A DNA stretch of 64,000 nt, from NCBI RefSeq assembly GCF_000497245.1, contig NZ_AWTC01000003.1, positions 1,688 through 65,687 of the forward strand, read 5' to 3'. Below, in pieces: positions 42,234-52,372 of this stretch. How positions within the stretch are numbered: the first letter of the stretch is position 1; each line of letters opens with the position of its first letter. The notes under the pieces are model-generated. The model saw only the letters and a program-made list of their open reading frames with translations. It ran no database searches and was not told where the DNA came from. The translations under genes were made by a program, and so were the position numbers. The stretch is from Sporolactobacillus laevolacticus DSM 442 (lineage in GTDB: Bacteria; Bacillota; Bacilli; Bacillales; Sporolactobacillaceae).

Positions 42234-43163
42234 ATGGAAAAACACGGGACCTATTTGAGAAAGCCAGATTGGTTAAAAATAAAAATTAATACAAACCAAG
42301 ATTACCGAGGCATTAAACATTTGATGCGTGAAGAGCGGCTGCATACGGTCTGTGAAGAAGCCAAATGTCCGAATATACATGAATGCTGGGCATCGAGACG
42401 TACCGCAACGTTTATGATACTTGGAGATATTTGTACGAGAGGCTGTCGTTTCTGTGCGGTAAAGACTGGCCGTCCAACGGAACTAGATCTCCGCGAACCG
42501 GAACGTGTGGCAGATTCGGTCGTCAAGATGCAGCTCCGCCATGTGGTGGTTACCGCTGTTGCTCGTGATGACCTGAATGACGGCGGTGCATATGTTTTTG
42601 CGGAAACAATCCGAGCAATTCGCAGAAAAGCTCCATACTGCACAATTGAAGTACTGCCGTCGGACATGAAGGGTGATGACGATAGCATCTTGACTTTAAT
42701 GGATGCTAAACCGGATATCTTTGATCACAATATCGAAACGGTTCGGCGGCTGACAAAAAGAGTTCGAGCGATTGCGACCTATGACCGCTCGTTAGCAGTT
42801 CTTAAAAGAGTAAAAGAATTAAGCCCGAATACACCGGTGAAGTCGAGTATCATGGTCGGACTAGGCGAAACCAAAGAAGAAATTCTCCAAACAATGGATG
42901 ATTTGCTTGCCAATCACGTAGATATTATGGTCATCGGCCAATATCTTCAGCCGACACGCAAGCACCTAGATGTTGTTCGCTATTATTCCCCTGAAGAATT
43001 CGATGAACTTAAAGAAATTGCTTTGTCGAAAGGGTTCAAGCACTGTGAGGCGGGTCCTCTGGCACGTTCATCGTATCATGCTGACGAGCAGGTTGGTGAA
43101 GAATCGCGACGCCGCCATGACGAGCTAATTGCGCCATCGGAAAATGAAAATGGAACTGAATGA
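42234..43163 (+). CDS. lipA: Lipoyl synthase
   Basis: Radical SAM enzyme inserting two sulfurs into protein-bound octanoate. 309 residues. Auxiliary cluster motif [12 protein letters not shown] near 40, radical SAM motif CTRGCRFC near 66, and [21 protein letters not shown] near 245 are present. ATG 42234 follows GAGGGGG; the upstream in-frame start overlapping lipM has no ribosome site. Ends in a terminator facing gltC. Confidence 0.95.
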   Translation: MEKHGTYLRKPDWLKIKINTNQDYRGIKHLMREERLHTVCEEAKCPNIHECWASRRTATFMILGDICTRGCRFCAVKTGRPTELDLREPERVADSVVKMQLRHVVVTAVARDDLNDGGAYVFAETIRAIRRKAPYCTIEVLPSDMKGDDDSILTLMDAKPDIFDHNIETVRRLTKRVRAIATYDRSLAVLKRVKELSPNTPVKSSIMVGLGETKEEILQTMDDLLANHVDIMVIGQYLQPTRKHLDVVRYYSPEEFDELKEIALSKGFKHCEAGPLARSSYHADEQVGEESRRRHDELIAPSENENGTE

Positions 43164-43174
43164 TCAATAATAGA

Positions 43175-43212
43175 CGAAAGCCGCTCTTCCGAATTGGATG
43201 GGCGGCTTTTGA
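43175..43212. terminator. Terminator between lipA and gltC
   Basis: AAAGCCGC / GCGGCTTTT arms with a 17-nt loop, T-rich on the plus strand. Confidence 0.65.
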
Positions 43213-43225
43213 TCGAGTAGGCTTC

Positions 43226-44131
43226 TTATTGGCCAAACCGATGCAAACGTTCATAAAATTCATCTATAAATAGAGAAAAAAGTTGTTCGGATGGGGCAAG
43301 GTCACGATCACGAGGGCTGATAATCCCGACTGCTCGTGATAATTTTGGAGCACTGAGTGAAACAGCAGCGACAGTCTCAGGAAGGTTATAAGCAGCCGCG
43401 TTTTCAGGCATCAAAGCAATGCCGAAATTAGATGCGACCAGGCTTTTGATGGTGTCCATATCTTCGCCTTCAAAGACGATATTCGGTACGAACCCCGCCT
43501 GTCGGCATGCATCCCGAAACAATTCTTGAAGGGAAAGCTTGCTTCGGAAGGTAATAAATCGTTCTTTTTTTAACTGGCTGAGCGTGATCGGACCATGTCC
43601 TGTTTTCTCGTGCTGCTTTGACATGAGTAATACCATGCGTTCGGTATAAAGAATGCTGCTGCGGACAATTTCATGATGCTTCGGAATAGGTGAAGCAAAA
43701 GCAAGATCGATGCTACCTTGTTCAATCAGTTTTATTAAGTAAGGAACTGTGCCTTGATGCAGTTGAAAATCAATTCCGGGATGTACATTATGGAAGTTTT
43801 GCAAAACAATTGGCAGTGTGTGTACTGAAAGACTGGTTGAGATTCCAAGCCGGATCAGACCGGTCTCCGGATTTAGATATTCTTTGATTTTTTGTTGTGC
43901 TTTATCAAATTCAATTAATCCACGTTCGGCATGTTCTAGAAATATTTTTCCTGCCTGAGTGAGCTGTATGTTCCTACCTTTGCGCGAAAAAAGAGCAACA
44001 CCAAGCTCGTCTTCAAGTAATGCAATCTGTCGACTGATGGCCGATTGAGCAACATGAAGCGCTTCTGATGCTTGTGTGATATGTTCTCTGGTTGCGGCTT
44101 CAATAAAATACTGAATTTGTCTCAGTTCCAT
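43226..44131 (-). CDS. gltC: LysR-type regulator GltC
   Basis: Activator of glutamate synthase genes, in B. subtilis sensing 2-oxoglutarate and glutamate. 301 residues; N-terminal wHTH with MELRQIQYFIEAATREHITQASEALHVAQSAISRQIALLEDELG, then the effector domain containing FEGEDMDTIKSLVASNFGIALMPENA, and the RAVGIISPRDRDLAPSEQLFSLFI end, all close to B. subtilis GltC. Its divergent position 190 bp from gltA confirms the assignment. Confidence 0.93.
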   Translation of the reverse strand: MELRQIQYFIEAATREHITQASEALHVAQSAISRQIALLEDELGVALFSRKGRNIQLTQAGKIFLEHAERGLIEFDKAQQKIKEYLNPETGLIRLGISTSLSVHTLPIVLQNFHNVHPGIDFQLHQGTVPYLIKLIEQGSIDLAFASPIPKHHEIVRSSILYTERMVLLMSKQHEKTGHGPITLSQLKKERFITFRSKLSLQELFRDACRQAGFVPNIVFEGEDMDTIKSLVASNFGIALMPENAAAYNLPETVAAVSLSAPKLSRAVGIISPRDRDLAPSEQLFSLFIDEFYERLHRFGQ

Positions 44132-44317
44132 GAAAAAATAGCCCCATTCATCTAAAATCGATATTAATTTATTCTAAATTATATATTGTAAAGATTGATA
44201 ATGAAAGAGTAAAATAAACACACCATACTTTTGACCTAAATAGAGATAAAAAAGATGTTTTCAGAAAAGTCACGCAGATGTGGTGAGTGATTGCGAACAG
44301 AAGGAAGGATGAGGTTT
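44132..44317. promoter_or_regulatory. gltC-gltA divergent control region
   Basis: AT-rich 186 bp between GltC and its target. ATCTAAAATCGATAT (44152-44166) has the T-N11-A form expected for LysR-type boxes. Exact promoter elements were not resolved. Confidence 0.4.
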
Positions 44318-47300
44318 ATGATGACCAAGGGTCAGATGAGAGAGAGAGCAGAAGGCCTTTACCGCCCGGAATTTGAACATGACGCTTGTGGTATTGGTTT
44401 GTACGCGGATATTAAGGGACGCGCGTCCAACGAAATTGTCAGAACAGCAGTGGAAATGTTGGCAAGGCTTGACCATAGGGCCGGTAAGGCTGCAGATGGA
44501 AAAACCGGAGATGGTGCTGGTATTTTGGTCCAGATTCCTGATCGTTTTTTTCAAGAAGTCTGCGATTTTGAATTGCCTTCTGCCGGGCACTACGGTGTCG
44601 GTATGTTTTTTATGCCGCAGGATCGTTCGAGCCGGCTTGTTGCTATTGGGAAAATTAAAGCGTGCATTGCCGCACGTAATTTAAGAATATACGGTGAACG
44701 TGATGTGCCGATTGATGAAAATGAGATCAGCCGTTTAGCGCGAAGCAAAGCGCCTTATATGTACCAAATGTTTATCGGTACTGCAAACCAGGATTCCGGC
44801 AAAGAGCTGGATTCAAAACTGTACCTGTTAAGAAAAGCGATTGAAGCCAAGCTCAAGGATGAAATCTATGTCGCAAGCCTTTCGAGCCAGACGCTGGTGT
44901 ATAAAGGTATGCTCCGTGCAAAGGAAGTTTCGGCTTTTTATACGGATCTGCAGGACGAACGTTTCGTTTCGGCTGTTGCTTTAGTGCATTCCCGCTATAG
45001 CACAAACACGTTTCCAAGCTGGGAACGTGCTCATCCGAACCGAATGATTGTACACAATGGTGAAATTAATACCATTCGTGGAAATATGAGCTGGTTCACG
45101 GCTAAAGCAAAGCACCTGAATGGAGGCAAATTCCCGCAGATCATTGATCCGGAGGGCAGCGACTCGGCTATTTTTGATAATGTGTTGGAATTTTTGACCT
45201 ACCATGGTTTTTCGCTTCCTCACGCCGTTATGATGATGGTACCGGAACCTTGGGAAGGCGATAGTGATCTTCCGGATTATCTCCGTAATTTCTATGAATT
45301 CCACAGCAGAGTCATGGAACCTTGGGACGGACCTATGGCGCTTGGATTCTGTAACGGAAAGCAAATTGGAGCCATTCTTGACCGCAATGGTTTAAGACCG
45401 GCACGTTACTATATCACAAATGATGATAAAGTTGTCTTCTCATCGGAGGTCGGTGTTGCAGACCTGAAGGCGGAAAACATCAAACAACGCTGCCATCTTA
45501 AACCGGGCCAGCTCTTGCTCATCGATACAGAAAAAGGCAAGATCGTGCCAAGCGACGAACTGAAAGAAGAGATATGCAACTCAATTAACTATGAGGATTT
45601 ACTGAAAAAATCAGTTATTGAACTTACTCGAAATCATGGGAACGGTGACCTGCTCTCCGACGAAAAACGGCTGTTTCAACAAAAAGTATTCGGTTATACC
45701 TATGAAGATGTTACAAAAGCAATACAACCGATGGCGGACCAGGGCAAAGAACCGACTGGATCAATGGGGAATGATACTCCTCTTGCGGTATTATCTAATA
45801 AATCACAACTGCTTTTTGACTATTTCAAACAATGGTTCTCACAGGTAACCAATCCGCCGATTGATGCAATCCGAGAAGCTCGGGTCATGTCCAAAATCAC
45901 TTGGCTTGGACCGCAGATCAATCTGTTAGAACCAAGCAAACATGTCACTTCGCAAATTCGTCTAAAACATCCGGTGCTTGATCGGAAAACATTCCGGGAT
46001 ATCCATCATCAGACGATGAAGACACGGATCATTGGATTGACTTATCCTGCTGTAAAGGGAATATTTGGTCTTGAAAAGGCAGTGGATCAACTCATCCTTC
46101 ACGTTGATGAGGTCATTCATGATGGAGCATCATTGATTATACTTTCTGACCGCAATGTTGATGAGAACAGCCTGCCGATTCCATCACTGCTTGCAGTGAG
46201 TGCTTTGCATCATCATCTTATTGAACAGGGAACTCGTCCTCAAATCAGTCTGATTGTCGATTCCGGTGAACCGAGAGACAGTCATCAGGTTGCTGCATTG
46301 CTTGGTTATGGCGCAGATGCCATCCATCCGTATTTGGCACTGGAAACCGTGCAAGCCTTGATAAAAGAGAACCACTTGTCTATTGACGAAGAGAAGGCGG
46401 AACAGAATTACATCAAGGCACTTGTGGCCGGGATCGTAAAAATCATGTCTAAAGTGGGTATCTCGTCGATTCAGAGCTACCGTGGGGCACAAACCTTTGA
46501 GGCTCTTGGTTTATCCGATCGCTTAATTGATAAATATTTTGAAGGAACGGTTTCGCAAATTGGCGGCATCGGGTTGGAAGAAATTGAAACGGAAACGCTT
46601 CGACGACACAAGAAAGCGAATGATGAACACAACCAAGGCAACATGAAACCGCTGGATGCCGGAAGTACTCTGCAATGGAGACAAGGCGGCGAGCAGCATA
46701 AAATTGAACCGCTTATTGTGCATACACTGCAGCAAGCAGCAAGAAATAACGATTATCAATTATATAAAGACTATACAAAAATGGTTGACAATGCGCCGTT
46801 TTCAACGATCCGCAGCTTACTTACTTTTGAAAAGGATCGCAAGCCGATTCCTTTGGAAGAAGTTGAGCCGATAGAGAAAATCTTGCAACGATTTAAGACT
46901 GGTGCCATGTCTTACGGATCGATCAGCAAGGAAGCCCACGAAGCGATGGCGATTGCCATGAATCGCATCGGAGGAAAGAGCAACAGTGGTGAAGGTGGCG
47001 AGGATGCCGAACGTTTTACACCTGATGCAGATGGTAATTGGCGCCGCAGTGCAATCAAACAGGTTGCATCTGCTCGCTTCGGTGTAACCAGTTATTACTT
47101 GTCTGAAGCTGATGAACTGCAGATCAAAATGGCACAAGGTGCGAAGCCGGGAGAAGGCGGACAATTGCCGGCCGGAAAAGTGTATCCTTGGGTTGCCCGT
47201 ACACGTCACGCAACAACGGGTGTTGCCTTGATTTCACCGCCGCCGCATCATGATATTTATTCAATTGAAGATTTAGCTCAGCTGATTTATGATTTGAAGT

Positions 47301-48868
47301 CGAGCAACCCGAAAGCGAGAATCAGTGTCAAGCTAGTTGCTAAAGGCGGAGTTGGAACAATTGCCGCTGGTGTTGCCAAAGGGAAGGCTGATGTGATCCT
47401 AATCAGTGGTCATGACGGTGGAACCGGAGCTGCTTCAAAGACAAGTATCAAGCATGCAGGACTACCATGGGAAATCGGTTTGGCGGAAGCACATCAGACG
47501 CTGATGAAAAATGGCCTGCGCGACCGTGTACGGCTTGAAACCGACGGTAAATTGATGACAGGGCGTGACGTCTTGGTAGCGGCATGCCTAGGTGCCGAAG
47601 AATTCGGCTTTGCGACGGCACCGCTTGTCGTGCTTGGCTGTCTGATGATGCGCGCGTGTCATTTGGATTCCTGTCCGGTCGGAATTGCCACACAAAATCC
47701 GGAATTGCGCAAGAACTTTATGGGTAATCCGGACCATATTGTGAACTTCATGACGTTTATCGCTCAAGACATTCGTGAACAGCTGGCTGAACTGGGTTAC
47801 CGTTCATTGAATGAAGTTGTTGGTCAGGCGCATTTGCTTAGAATCAAAAAAGAAGTGCACAGTCACTGGAAGGCACGCACCTTGGATCTGTCTGATTTGC
47901 TGTACCAGGCAGAAAGCGATGTTTCTAAGCGGTATTTTTCACGTGCACAAGAGCATCATGTGGAACGCCGCTTTGATGAACGAAATCTCGTTGCTACCTG
48001 CCTACCGACAATCGAAAATAAGCAGCCTGTCCATCTCGTATATAAATTAAAGAATTCTGATCGCACCGTCGGCTCTACACTTGGGTACTTCATCTCGAGA
48101 TCAACTGGTGGGAAAGGACTTCCTGAGGATACGATCACGTTATCCTTTACAGGAAGCGCAGGACAAAGTTTCGCATCATTTATTCCTAAAGGCGTGACCA
48201 TGATTCTGACCGGCGACGCTAATGACTATGTCGGCAAAGGACTTTCAGGTGGAAAAGTAATCATTAAATCTGAAGAATTGGCCGGTACTAATTCGGATCC
48301 TCAGGCAATGATGGGAAACGTTGCGTTGTTTGGAGCGACGAGCGGAGAAGCCTATGTACGCGGAACAGCTGGCGGACGTTTCTGCGTGCGTAACAGTGGT
48401 GCAAAGGCTGTTGTCGAAGGTGTTGGAGAGAATGGTTGCGAATACATGACCGGCGGGCGGGTTGTTGTGCTTGGCTCGGTTGGCCGAAACTTTGCAGCAG
48501 GAATGTCAGGTGGAAAAGCCTTCATACTTCCGGATGATCAACCAGATCAGATCATTCACTATATCAACAAGGAACTGGTGAACATTGAACCGTTAACGGA
48601 TAAGCGGGAACAAGATGAAGTCTATCAATTAATAAAAAATCATCTTGACTATACGGGCAGTCCGAAGGCTGAACAAGTGCTGATGAATTGGAAAGAATCT
48701 ATTCAACGGATCATCAAGATTATCCCGCGTGATTATGAAGCGATGCTCGGCCAGATTGAGCAGTTTGAATCGCAGGGAATGAACGAAGAGCAGGCGAAGG
48801 AACAGGCGTTTTATTTAAAAAAGCAAGGAAAGTTAAACGTCCGTAATTCTACTTATCTGCCAGTTTGA
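44318..48868 (+). CDS. gltA: Glutamate synthase (NADPH) large subunit
   Basis: Converts glutamine plus 2-oxoglutarate to two glutamates. 1516 residues. A short propeptide precedes the class II glutaminase Cys in EFEHDACGIGLYAD (near 28); the amidotransferase domain runs to about 430, a central domain to 800, the FMN/3Fe-4S synthase domain (GKSNSGEGGEDAERF, GHDGGTGAASKTSIKHAG, CLMMRACHLDSCPVGIATQ) to 1200, and the GXG beta-helix domain (GLSGGKVIIKSEELAG, SGEAYVRGTAGGRFCVRNSG) to the end. ATG 44318 or 44321 lies behind GGATGAGG. Forms the enzyme with GltB. Confidence 0.96.
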   Translation: MMTKGQMRERAEGLYRPEFEHDACGIGLYADIKGRASNEIVRTAVEMLARLDHRAGKAADGKTGDGAGILVQIPDRFFQEVCDFELPSAGHYGVGMFFMPQDRSSRLVAIGKIKACIAARNLRIYGERDVPIDENEISRLARSKAPYMYQMFIGTANQDSGKELDSKLYLLRKAIEAKLKDEIYVASLSSQTLVYKGMLRAKEVSAFYTDLQDERFVSAVALVHSRYSTNTFPSWERAHPNRMIVHNGEINTIRGNMSWFTAKAKHLNGGKFPQIIDPEGSDSAIFDNVLEFLTYHGFSLPHAVMMMVPEPWEGDSDLPDYLRNFYEFHSRVMEPWDGPMALGFCNGKQIGAILDRNGLRPARYYITNDDKVVFSSEVGVADLKAENIKQRCHLKPGQLLLIDTEKGKIVPSDELKEEICNSINYEDLLKKSVIELTRNHGNGDLLSDEKRLFQQKVFGYTYEDVTKAIQPMADQGKEPTGSMGNDTPLAVLSNKSQLLFDYFKQWFSQVTNPPIDAIREARVMSKITWLGPQINLLEPSKHVTSQIRLKHPVLDRKTFRDIHHQTMKTRIIGLTYPAVKGIFGLEKAVDQLILHVDEVIHDGASLIILSDRNVDENSLPIPSLLAVSALHHHLIEQGTRPQISLIVDSGEPRDSHQVAALLGYGADAIHPYLALETVQALIKENHLSIDEEKAEQNYIKALVAGIVKIMSKVGISSIQSYRGAQTFEALGLSDRLIDKYFEGTVSQIGGIGLEEIETETLRRHKKANDEHNQGNMKPLDAGSTLQWRQGGEQHKIEPLIVHTLQQAARNNDYQLYKDYTKMVDNAPFSTIRSLLTFEKDRKPIPLEEVEPIEKILQRFKTGAMSYGSISKEAHEAMAIAMNRIGGKSNSGEGGEDAERFTPDADGNWRRSAIKQVASARFGVTSYYLSEADELQIKMAQGAKPGEGGQLPAGKVYPWVARTRHATTGVALISPPPHHDIYSIEDLAQLIYDLKSSNPKARISVKLVAKGGVGTIAAGVAKGKADVILISGHDGGTGAASKTSIKHAGLPWEIGLAEAHQTLMKNGLRDRVRLETDGKLMTGRDVLVAACLGAEEFGFATAPLVVLGCLMMRACHLDSCPVGIATQNPELRKNFMGNPDHIVNFMTFIAQDIREQLAELGYRSLNEVVGQAHLLRIKKEVHSHWKARTLDLSDLLYQAESDVSKRYFSRAQEHHVERRFDERNLVATCLPTIENKQPVHLVYKLKNSDRTVGSTLGYFISRSTGGKGLPEDTITLSFTGSAGQSFASFIPKGVTMILTGDANDYVGKGLSGGKVIIKSEELAGTNSDPQAMMGNVALFGATSGEAYVRGTAGGRFCVRNSGAKAVVEGVGENGCEYMTGGRVVVLGSVGRNFAAGMSGGKAFILPDDQPDQIIHYINKELVNIEPLTDKREQDEVYQLIKNHLDYTGSPKAEQVLMNWKESIQRIIKIIPRDYEAMLGQIEQFESQGMNEEQAKEQAFYLKKQGKLNVRNSTYLPV

Positions 48869-48923
48869 ACTCTAGATTCAAATTCATGATTCGGATAAAT
48901 TTTGAAAGGATGAAGTTGACACA

Positions 48924-50384
48924 ATGGGACAATTAATGGGTTTCCTAAATATAGAGAAAAAAAATCAAAAAGAACGCAAAACGGTCGAACGTGTTTTGGA
49001 CTGGAATGAGTATAAAATTCCCTTGGCAGAAAGTGAAGCAAAAGAACAAGCGGCACGGTGCATGGACTGTGGTATCCCCTATTGCCAAATAGGTACCACA
49101 ATCAATCGAGGAACAACCGGATGTCCCATTCATAATCTTATTCCTGAATGGAATGATCTCGTTTATCATGGGCTGTGGAAAGAAGCTTATGACCGTTTGG
49201 CAAAAACGAACAACTTTCCGGAATTCACATCCAAAGCCTGTCCGGCACCTTGTGAGGGTTCTTGTACAGCAGGTTTCGTGAGCAGCCCGGTATCAATTAA
49301 ATCGATCGAACGGGCAATCATTGATCGCGCATTTGATGAAGGCTGGGTTGTACCAAAGCCTCCAAAAAGACGGACAGGAAAAAAAGTTGCTGTGATTGGT
49401 TCTGGTCCTGCAGGACTCGCATGTGCGGATCAATTGAATAAAGTCGGTCATGAAGTAACCGTTTTTGAACGTTCAGATCGTCCGGGTGGTTTGCTTATGT
49501 ATGGCATTCCGAGCATGAAGATTGAAAAAGACGTTGTCGACCGGCGGATTCATTTGCTTGAAGAAGAGGGCATTATTTTTAAAACCAATGTTGATGTCGG
49601 TAAAACGATTAGTGTCCAGTCCCTGAAAGAATCATTTGATGCGGTCGTTCTTTGCACCGGTGCAGGCAAACACCGTGAAGTAACGATCGAAGGGCGAGAT
49701 CTAAAGGGGATTTCACCGGCAATGGAATACTTGATCGCGAGCAATCGCCATCAGCTCTATGGAGAACCACTGCAACCGGATTATGATGCAAAAGACAAAC
49801 ACATTATTGTCATCGGCGGCGGGGACACGGGTGAAGATTGTGTTGCAACCGCGATCCGTCAAGGTTGCAAGAGCGTCGTGCAGTTTGGCAAGCATGGCAA
49901 GCTGCCTGAGCAACGTACTGAAAAGAATCCATGGCCCCAGCATCCGAATGTTTTCTCAGTGGATTATGCCTATGAAGAAGCGGAGGATGTACTAGGTAAA
50001 GATCCACGTGAGTATTATGTGGAAACGAAGAAGTTTATCGGTGATGAAGTGAATCATGTTTCTAACTTGATTACCGGATCGTTTAAGAAGGATCAGGATG
50101 ATGAATCAGCACAAAAGACTTGGAAAGCAGATCTTGTACTGATTGCAATCGGCTTTCAAGGCGCTGAGGATAAAATCTTCGAAGACTTTGAAGTAAGCAG
50201 AGATTCATCCGGTAGGGTGATTGATGCTGATACACGCGGTTATCAGACCAGCCAGGAAGGTATCTTCGCTGCAGGAGATGCACGACGTGGAGCAAGCCTG
50301 ATTGTCTGGGCGATCGAGGAAGGTCGCAAGGCAGCAGCAGCTGTTGATCTTTATCTGGATAAAAAACTGTCGTTGCTGCATTAA
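48924..50384 (+). CDS. gltB: Glutamate synthase (NADPH) small subunit
   Basis: Electron-entry subunit carrying FAD, NADPH site and two 4Fe-4S clusters; 486 residues. Cys clusters CMDCGIPYCQ and GCPIHN with CPAPCEGSC near 45-110, FAD motif VAVIGSGPAGLACADQL (near 150), NADPH motif HIIVIGGGDTGEDCVATAIRQG (near 295) and the C-terminal GIFAAGDARRGASLIVWAIEEGRKAA. ATG 48924 after GAAAGGATG, 55 bp behind gltA without a terminator: gltAB operon. Confidence 0.96.
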   Translation: MGQLMGFLNIEKKNQKERKTVERVLDWNEYKIPLAESEAKEQAARCMDCGIPYCQIGTTINRGTTGCPIHNLIPEWNDLVYHGLWKEAYDRLAKTNNFPEFTSKACPAPCEGSCTAGFVSSPVSIKSIERAIIDRAFDEGWVVPKPPKRRTGKKVAVIGSGPAGLACADQLNKVGHEVTVFERSDRPGGLLMYGIPSMKIEKDVVDRRIHLLEEEGIIFKTNVDVGKTISVQSLKESFDAVVLCTGAGKHREVTIEGRDLKGISPAMEYLIASNRHQLYGEPLQPDYDAKDKHIIVIGGGDTGEDCVATAIRQGCKSVVQFGKHGKLPEQRTEKNPWPQHPNVFSVDYAYEEAEDVLGKDPREYYVETKKFIGDEVNHVSNLITGSFKKDQDDESAQKTWKADLVLIAIGFQGAEDKIFEDFEVSRDSSGRVIDADTRGYQTSQEGIFAAGDARRGASLIVWAIEEGRKAAAAVDLYLDKKLSLLH

Positions 50385-50403
50385 TGAATAGAATATACGT
50401 TTG

Positions 50404-50432
50404 AAAAAAGCCGACATCGTTCGGCTTTTTTT
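50404..50432 (+). terminator. Terminator of gltAB
   Basis: AAAAAGCCGA / TCGGCTTTTT arms followed by TT. Confidence 0.85.
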
Positions 50433-50513
50433 GACAGGATAAGAAAGTATATAATTTCGAGTGATTCAGAGTTCATATTAGCGGCGTAATGCTCGGAAAA
50501 ATTCTGATTCAAA

Positions 50514-50696
50514 CACGGAAGCGCGAGACGCCTGCGGGAGTGCAGGCCAGGGAGACCCCGCAGATGCAAGGTTGATCGAGGAGGCTCCCGGACTGCCCGC
50601 GGCAAGCGAGCAGCTGAAGTGTCGTTCAAGCACAAGATTAATGATTCAAAGCCGCATATAGAGTGACAGGAAAGGACCAGGCGCAGCCTGGTTTTT
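50514..50696. repeat. Dispersed repeat family A, long copy
   Basis: 183-bp GC-rich element in an AT-rich spacer, rich in inverted motifs around CCTGCGGG / CCCGCGG, ending in the hairpin ACCAGGC-GCA-GCCTGGT and a T-run. Its outer parts match 9988-10097 closely; similar palindromic elements scattered in intergenic regions are known in Bacillales genomes. No ORF. Confidence 0.75.
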
Positions 50697-50844
50697 CTCA
50701 TACGGGAACAATATAAGAGGCCATGCTCCGTAAATTTTTTGTAAATAATTGTAATAATTCTCATACGTGTTTCGATATACCGTATAATAAAAGTTAAGTG
50801 TGAAAAATGAAAAGACAGAGATAGTTGAATGCGGGGTGAGGACG

Positions 50845-52362
50845 GTGGCGAAACATAAACTGTTCGCATCGATAACGGTTGGTTTGCAGACGATTGTTCT
50901 AAAAATAGCTGATTTAACGAACATGTCGATCATGGATTACGTTAAGGCTAATGTTTCAATAGGCGCGGATATATACAACCAACAGATGATTGCTTTTCAA
51001 ACAGTTGATCAGGCATGCCATCAGCTAGCCGGATTTGTTCAGATTATGAAAGATTATGGAGTGACCAGCTATCGTGCGGTAGCGGCGAGTTCTGTTCAAG
51101 AGGCGAGAAATGCTGAGTATGTCAGAGAACAAATTCGTATTAAGACCGGACTCAATGTGGAATGGTTGGCAAATGCCGAAGAACGTTATTTGCATAATCA
51201 AGCGGTAGCATATAATACGGATACGTTCAGTGAACTGATCCAGGACGGCACCATGCTGATTGACATCGGGTCAGGCAGTATGCAGTTGACGGTTTATAAT
51301 GATGGCCACTTTTTATTTTCAAGAAATATTAAACTTGGTCCGCTCCGAATCCGTGAAATGCTGGGTGACCTGGAAAGTAAGACCGGCGATTTTGTCGAGA
51401 TTATGGAAGACTACATACGAAGCAAGATCGATGGCTATCACCAATTTGCGCCCAAAGGGGTCGTCTATAAAAATTTTGTGCTTGTCGGTACAGATCTCCT
51501 TGCGTTTAAGCAGACCTTCATGGAGACGAGCATTAACAAAATAAGCAGGACGCGCTTTGCGGAACTGTACCAGCACATTTTGACGATTCCTCCGCAGGCA
51601 TTGGCAAAGGAATATCGAGTACCTTATGATTCGGCTACGCAGTTATTGCCGTCAGCCATGATTCTTAAAATGACGCTTGAGATTACGGGAGCCGAGAGTA
51701 TCATCCTTTCTGATGCAGATCTTGCCGATGGCATTCTTGTCCATGAGCTCTTTCGCACACGGAATAATTCACTGAATCATTCATTCACCGAAGATATTAT
51801 TGTATCAGCGCGTAACATTGCTTCTCGATACAATTGTGACACGGAGCATATTAAGATGGTGGAGCATTTTGCACTACACTTGTTTGATCGTCTGAGAAGG
51901 CTCCATGGACTAGGTAAACGGGACAGGCTGCTCCTGCAGCTTGCCGCGATTCTTCAGGACACGGGAAGTTACATTGATATGAATGCCCATTATGTACATT
52001 CCTATTACATCATTGTGTCCTCAGAGATTATCGGAATATCTGAACACGAGCGCGACATCGTTGCTAATATTGCTCGTTATCATAGTGCTGAAACACCATC
52101 AAGCAATTCATCTGCGTTTCAAAAATTGCCGACAAAGAGCAGACTAGTCGCGGCGAAGCTTGCAGCGATCTTGCGCATTGCCGATGCGCTTGATGACAGC
52201 CGCCAGCAAAAAGTAGAGAAAATGACTGTTTCACTCAAAAATGACCAAGTGACTATAACTGTCCATTCAGATGATGATCTTTCACTGGAAAAGCAGACAT
52301 TCAAGGACAAGGCGGCTTACTTTGAAGAAGTTTTTGGACTGAAACCGATTTTAAGAGGGTAG
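50845..52362 (+). CDS. ppx: Exopolyphosphatase (Ppx/GppA family)
   Basis: Releases phosphate from the ends of polyphosphate, or hydrolyses pppGpp. 505 residues. The ASKHA N-domain has AVAASSVQEARNAEYVREQI and the phosphate loop MLIDIGSGSMQLTV with LGPLRIREM; the C-terminal half (about 320-480) is an HD-like domain (RDRLLLQLAAILQDTGSYIDMNAHYVHSYYII) as in longer Ppx proteins. GTG 50845 is 6 nt after GGGGTG; ATG 50800 lacks a site. Operon with ppk, 10 bp downstream. Confidence 0.9.
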   Translation: MAKHKLFASITVGLQTIVLKIADLTNMSIMDYVKANVSIGADIYNQQMIAFQTVDQACHQLAGFVQIMKDYGVTSYRAVAASSVQEARNAEYVREQIRIKTGLNVEWLANAEERYLHNQAVAYNTDTFSELIQDGTMLIDIGSGSMQLTVYNDGHFLFSRNIKLGPLRIREMLGDLESKTGDFVEIMEDYIRSKIDGYHQFAPKGVVYKNFVLVGTDLLAFKQTFMETSINKISRTRFAELYQHILTIPPQALAKEYRVPYDSATQLLPSAMILKMTLEITGAESIILSDADLADGILVHELFRTRNNSLNHSFTEDIIVSARNIASRYNCDTEHIKMVEHFALHLFDRLRRLHGLGKRDRLLLQLAAILQDTGSYIDMNAHYVHSYYIIVSSEIIGISEHERDIVANIARYHSAETPSSNSSAFQKLPTKSRLVAAKLAAILRIADALDDSRQQKVEKMTVSLKNDQVTITVHSDDDLSLEKQTFKDKAAYFEEVFGLKPILRG

Positions 52363-52372
52363 GGGTATCGTC